This document shows positions 63,050 to 64,000 of a stretch of DNA of 64,000 nucleotides, in pieces. This stretch comes from Numida meleagris (Eukaryota > Chordata > Aves > Galliformes > Numididae). The stretch spans positions 71,345,405 through 71,409,404 of the forward strand of contig NC_034438.1 in the NCBI RefSeq assembly GCF_002078875.1, given 5' to 3'. The notes beneath the pieces were generated by a model. That model saw only the letters and a list, made by a program, of their open reading frames with translations, was not told where the DNA came from and made no database searches. Made by a program: the position numbers and the translations under genes. Within the stretch, counting starts at the first letter, position 1, and every line of letters starts with the position of its first letter.

Positions 63050-63195
63050 GGGGAAGGGAAAAGGGCAGGAGAGGGAAGGGCAGGAGAGGGAAGGGCAGGG
63101 AAGGGCAGGGAAGGGCAGGGAAGGGCAGGGAAGGGAAAGGAAGGGAAGGGAAGGGAAGGGAAGGGAAGGGAAGGGAAGGGAAGGAAAAGGAAGGG
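63050..63195. repeat. GGGCAGGGAA / GGGAA tandem repeat
   Basis: A purine-rich array: an AGGGCAGGAGAGGGA unit occurs twice, then a GGGCAGGGAA ten-mer about five times, then (GGGAA)n to about 63183. Nearly every repeat has a GGG run with two- to four-base spacers, so many overlapping quadruplex motifs exist on the plus strand. The 184-codon frame at 62834-63388 crosses it and is open because the repeat lacks stops (glycine/lysine/arginine/glutamate runs); it is not a gene. Confidence 0.95.
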
Positions 63196-63255
63196 TCATT
63201 CAAACAAAAAAATAATCCACCACTTTCTGCTTCAAGACAAATTAGGAACAGTCCA

Positions 63256-63806
63256 AGTTGATCTGAGAAACAGAACTTTTTTTATTTCCATGGAAACTAC
63301 AACTGATACATTGAGCACAGTAACACTATTTGCTAGAGCATGTTCTCAGCTACAAAACATCATTTTTCAACATGATCACGATCATTAGGTACACATTTTT
63401 GTCAGTCATGAACAAGAGCCTGCATGCCATGTCTCGAAAAGCCTGAACCAGCAGAGGTGACCCACTGTCACTGCTGCCACTACTGAAACACACCACCCAC
63501 CACCACGCTGTGCTGACATCCACTGTTTGGTCTCCATAAACATTTAGCAAGCATTTATGAATGTCAGCGGGTGCCATTTTTTCTGCATGGACGATGTCAG
63601 TCACACACCTTTGCTTTATATGCACCTCCATGCCAGATGCCATTTTGTCAGATTGCCCCTCTCCTGCCGTCTGTGGCATGACAACAAAATGTAACAGAAT
63701 AATGGTGGGAAGGTTCAAACTCTACTGCCATACCACCAAGATTCACCTCTGATATCACAGACCAACTTAATAAAATAGGAGGCATTACTTTTGGAGCCGC
63801 CCTCAC
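63256..63806 (-). mobile_element. Deleted mariner, copy D, at hAT junction
   Basis: The right end reads ATTACTTTTGGAGCCGCC then CTCAC, directly followed by TA (63807-63808). The left end is diverged (AGTTGATCTGAGAAA in place of the TIR) and no hAT 3' end is seen to its left. The minus strand has an intact-looking N-terminal piece joined to a C-terminal remnant, with the same deletion as copies B and C. Confidence 0.87.
63350..63718 (-). pseudogene. Mariner transposase relic (copy D), best preserved
   Basis: A 122-codon frame. Residues around MEVHIKQRCVTDIVHAEKMA and KCLLNVYGDQTVDVSTAWWW give both helix-turn-helix segments of a mariner transposase (family consensus VYGD-TVDVST-RRW-F). After VVCFSSG the sequence jumps to the extreme C-terminus; in another frame the codons for GMQALVHD and DHVEK follow. 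The roughly 200 or more codons carrying the DDD catalytic triad are missing. Confidence 0.85.
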
Positions 63807-64000
63807 TAAATCTTTACTATAATTAACATATAGAAGTAACAAAAAAAAGTGCATTTTTAATTTATTTTTTTTTTACCATAGAAAAGGAGATCAACACAGT
63901 CATAAAACTAGTGGGAAATGTGACCTTGTTTTTGTGAAACTAACGCATCAGTCTGATTCAATGGCAGTGGCTGCAGTTCTCAATGAGTTCTCAAGGTGTA
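63807..64000 (-). mobile_element. Charlie-type hAT relic, runs off window
   Basis: Matches the hAT part next to copy C at 45674-45870, base for base over most of its length. On the minus strand it encodes HLENSLRTAATAIESD, a stop codon inside the domain, then CVSFTKTRSHFPLVL and a TGA. It is the Charlie transposase C-terminus. The element continues beyond base 64000. Confidence 0.87.

Noticed and set aside
62834..63388. 184-codon open frame, the longest in the window
   Set aside because: Its middle is the GGGAA/GGGCAGGGAA array, which has no stop codons in this frame; its end is antisense to the mariner relic.

Overview
The window looks like nuclear DNA from a galliform bird, chicken or a close relative. 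It carries many fragments of the CR1 non-LTR retrotransposon, several ending in the typical (ATTCTATG)n 3' tail. It also carries mariner and hAT (Charlie-type) DNA transposon relics of the kind known from the chicken genome. Intervening DNA is AT-rich and non-coding, with homopolymer runs and microsatellites. No bacterial, phage, organellar, rRNA, tRNA or CRISPR feature was seen, and no host protein-coding exon was recognised. The setting is a gene-poor intergenic or large-intron region.

Layout: 1-4.3 kb is unique AT-rich DNA with a large homopurine microsatellite at 2.53-2.84 kb. 4.3-5.5 kb holds a frameshifted plus-strand CR1 reverse transcriptase relic, a lone mariner-like terminal repeat, then a minus-strand CR1 piece. 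A deleted mariner (copy A) lies at 5.94-6.43 kb and a CR1 3' end (minus) at 7.2 kb. 11.8-15.6 kb is a run of three consecutive plus-strand CR1 fragments. Further CR1 copies lie at 18.1 (-), 23.0 (+), 36.4 (+), 45.0 (-), 52.4 (+) and 60.8 kb (-). Mariner copy B sits at the 3' end of the 36.4-kb CR1. At 45.07-46.40 kb a mariner (copy C) sits inside a degenerate Charlie-type hAT. A second copy of the same mariner/hAT junction (copy D) starts near 63.26 kb and runs off the window end. The last 4 kb is richer in G and C runs, with several G-quadruplex-capable tracts.

No genes work together as a pathway here: the recognisable coding sequence is all transposon-derived and broken. The most informative structure is the nested mariner-in-hAT composite seen twice with the same inner junction. 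It indicates that an internally deleted mariner was carried along by an hAT element; this matches, from memory, the avian family called Charlie-Galluhop. All family assignments were made by eye from the sequence and not from a database search, so repeat boundaries are approximate to about 5-30 bases unless stated.
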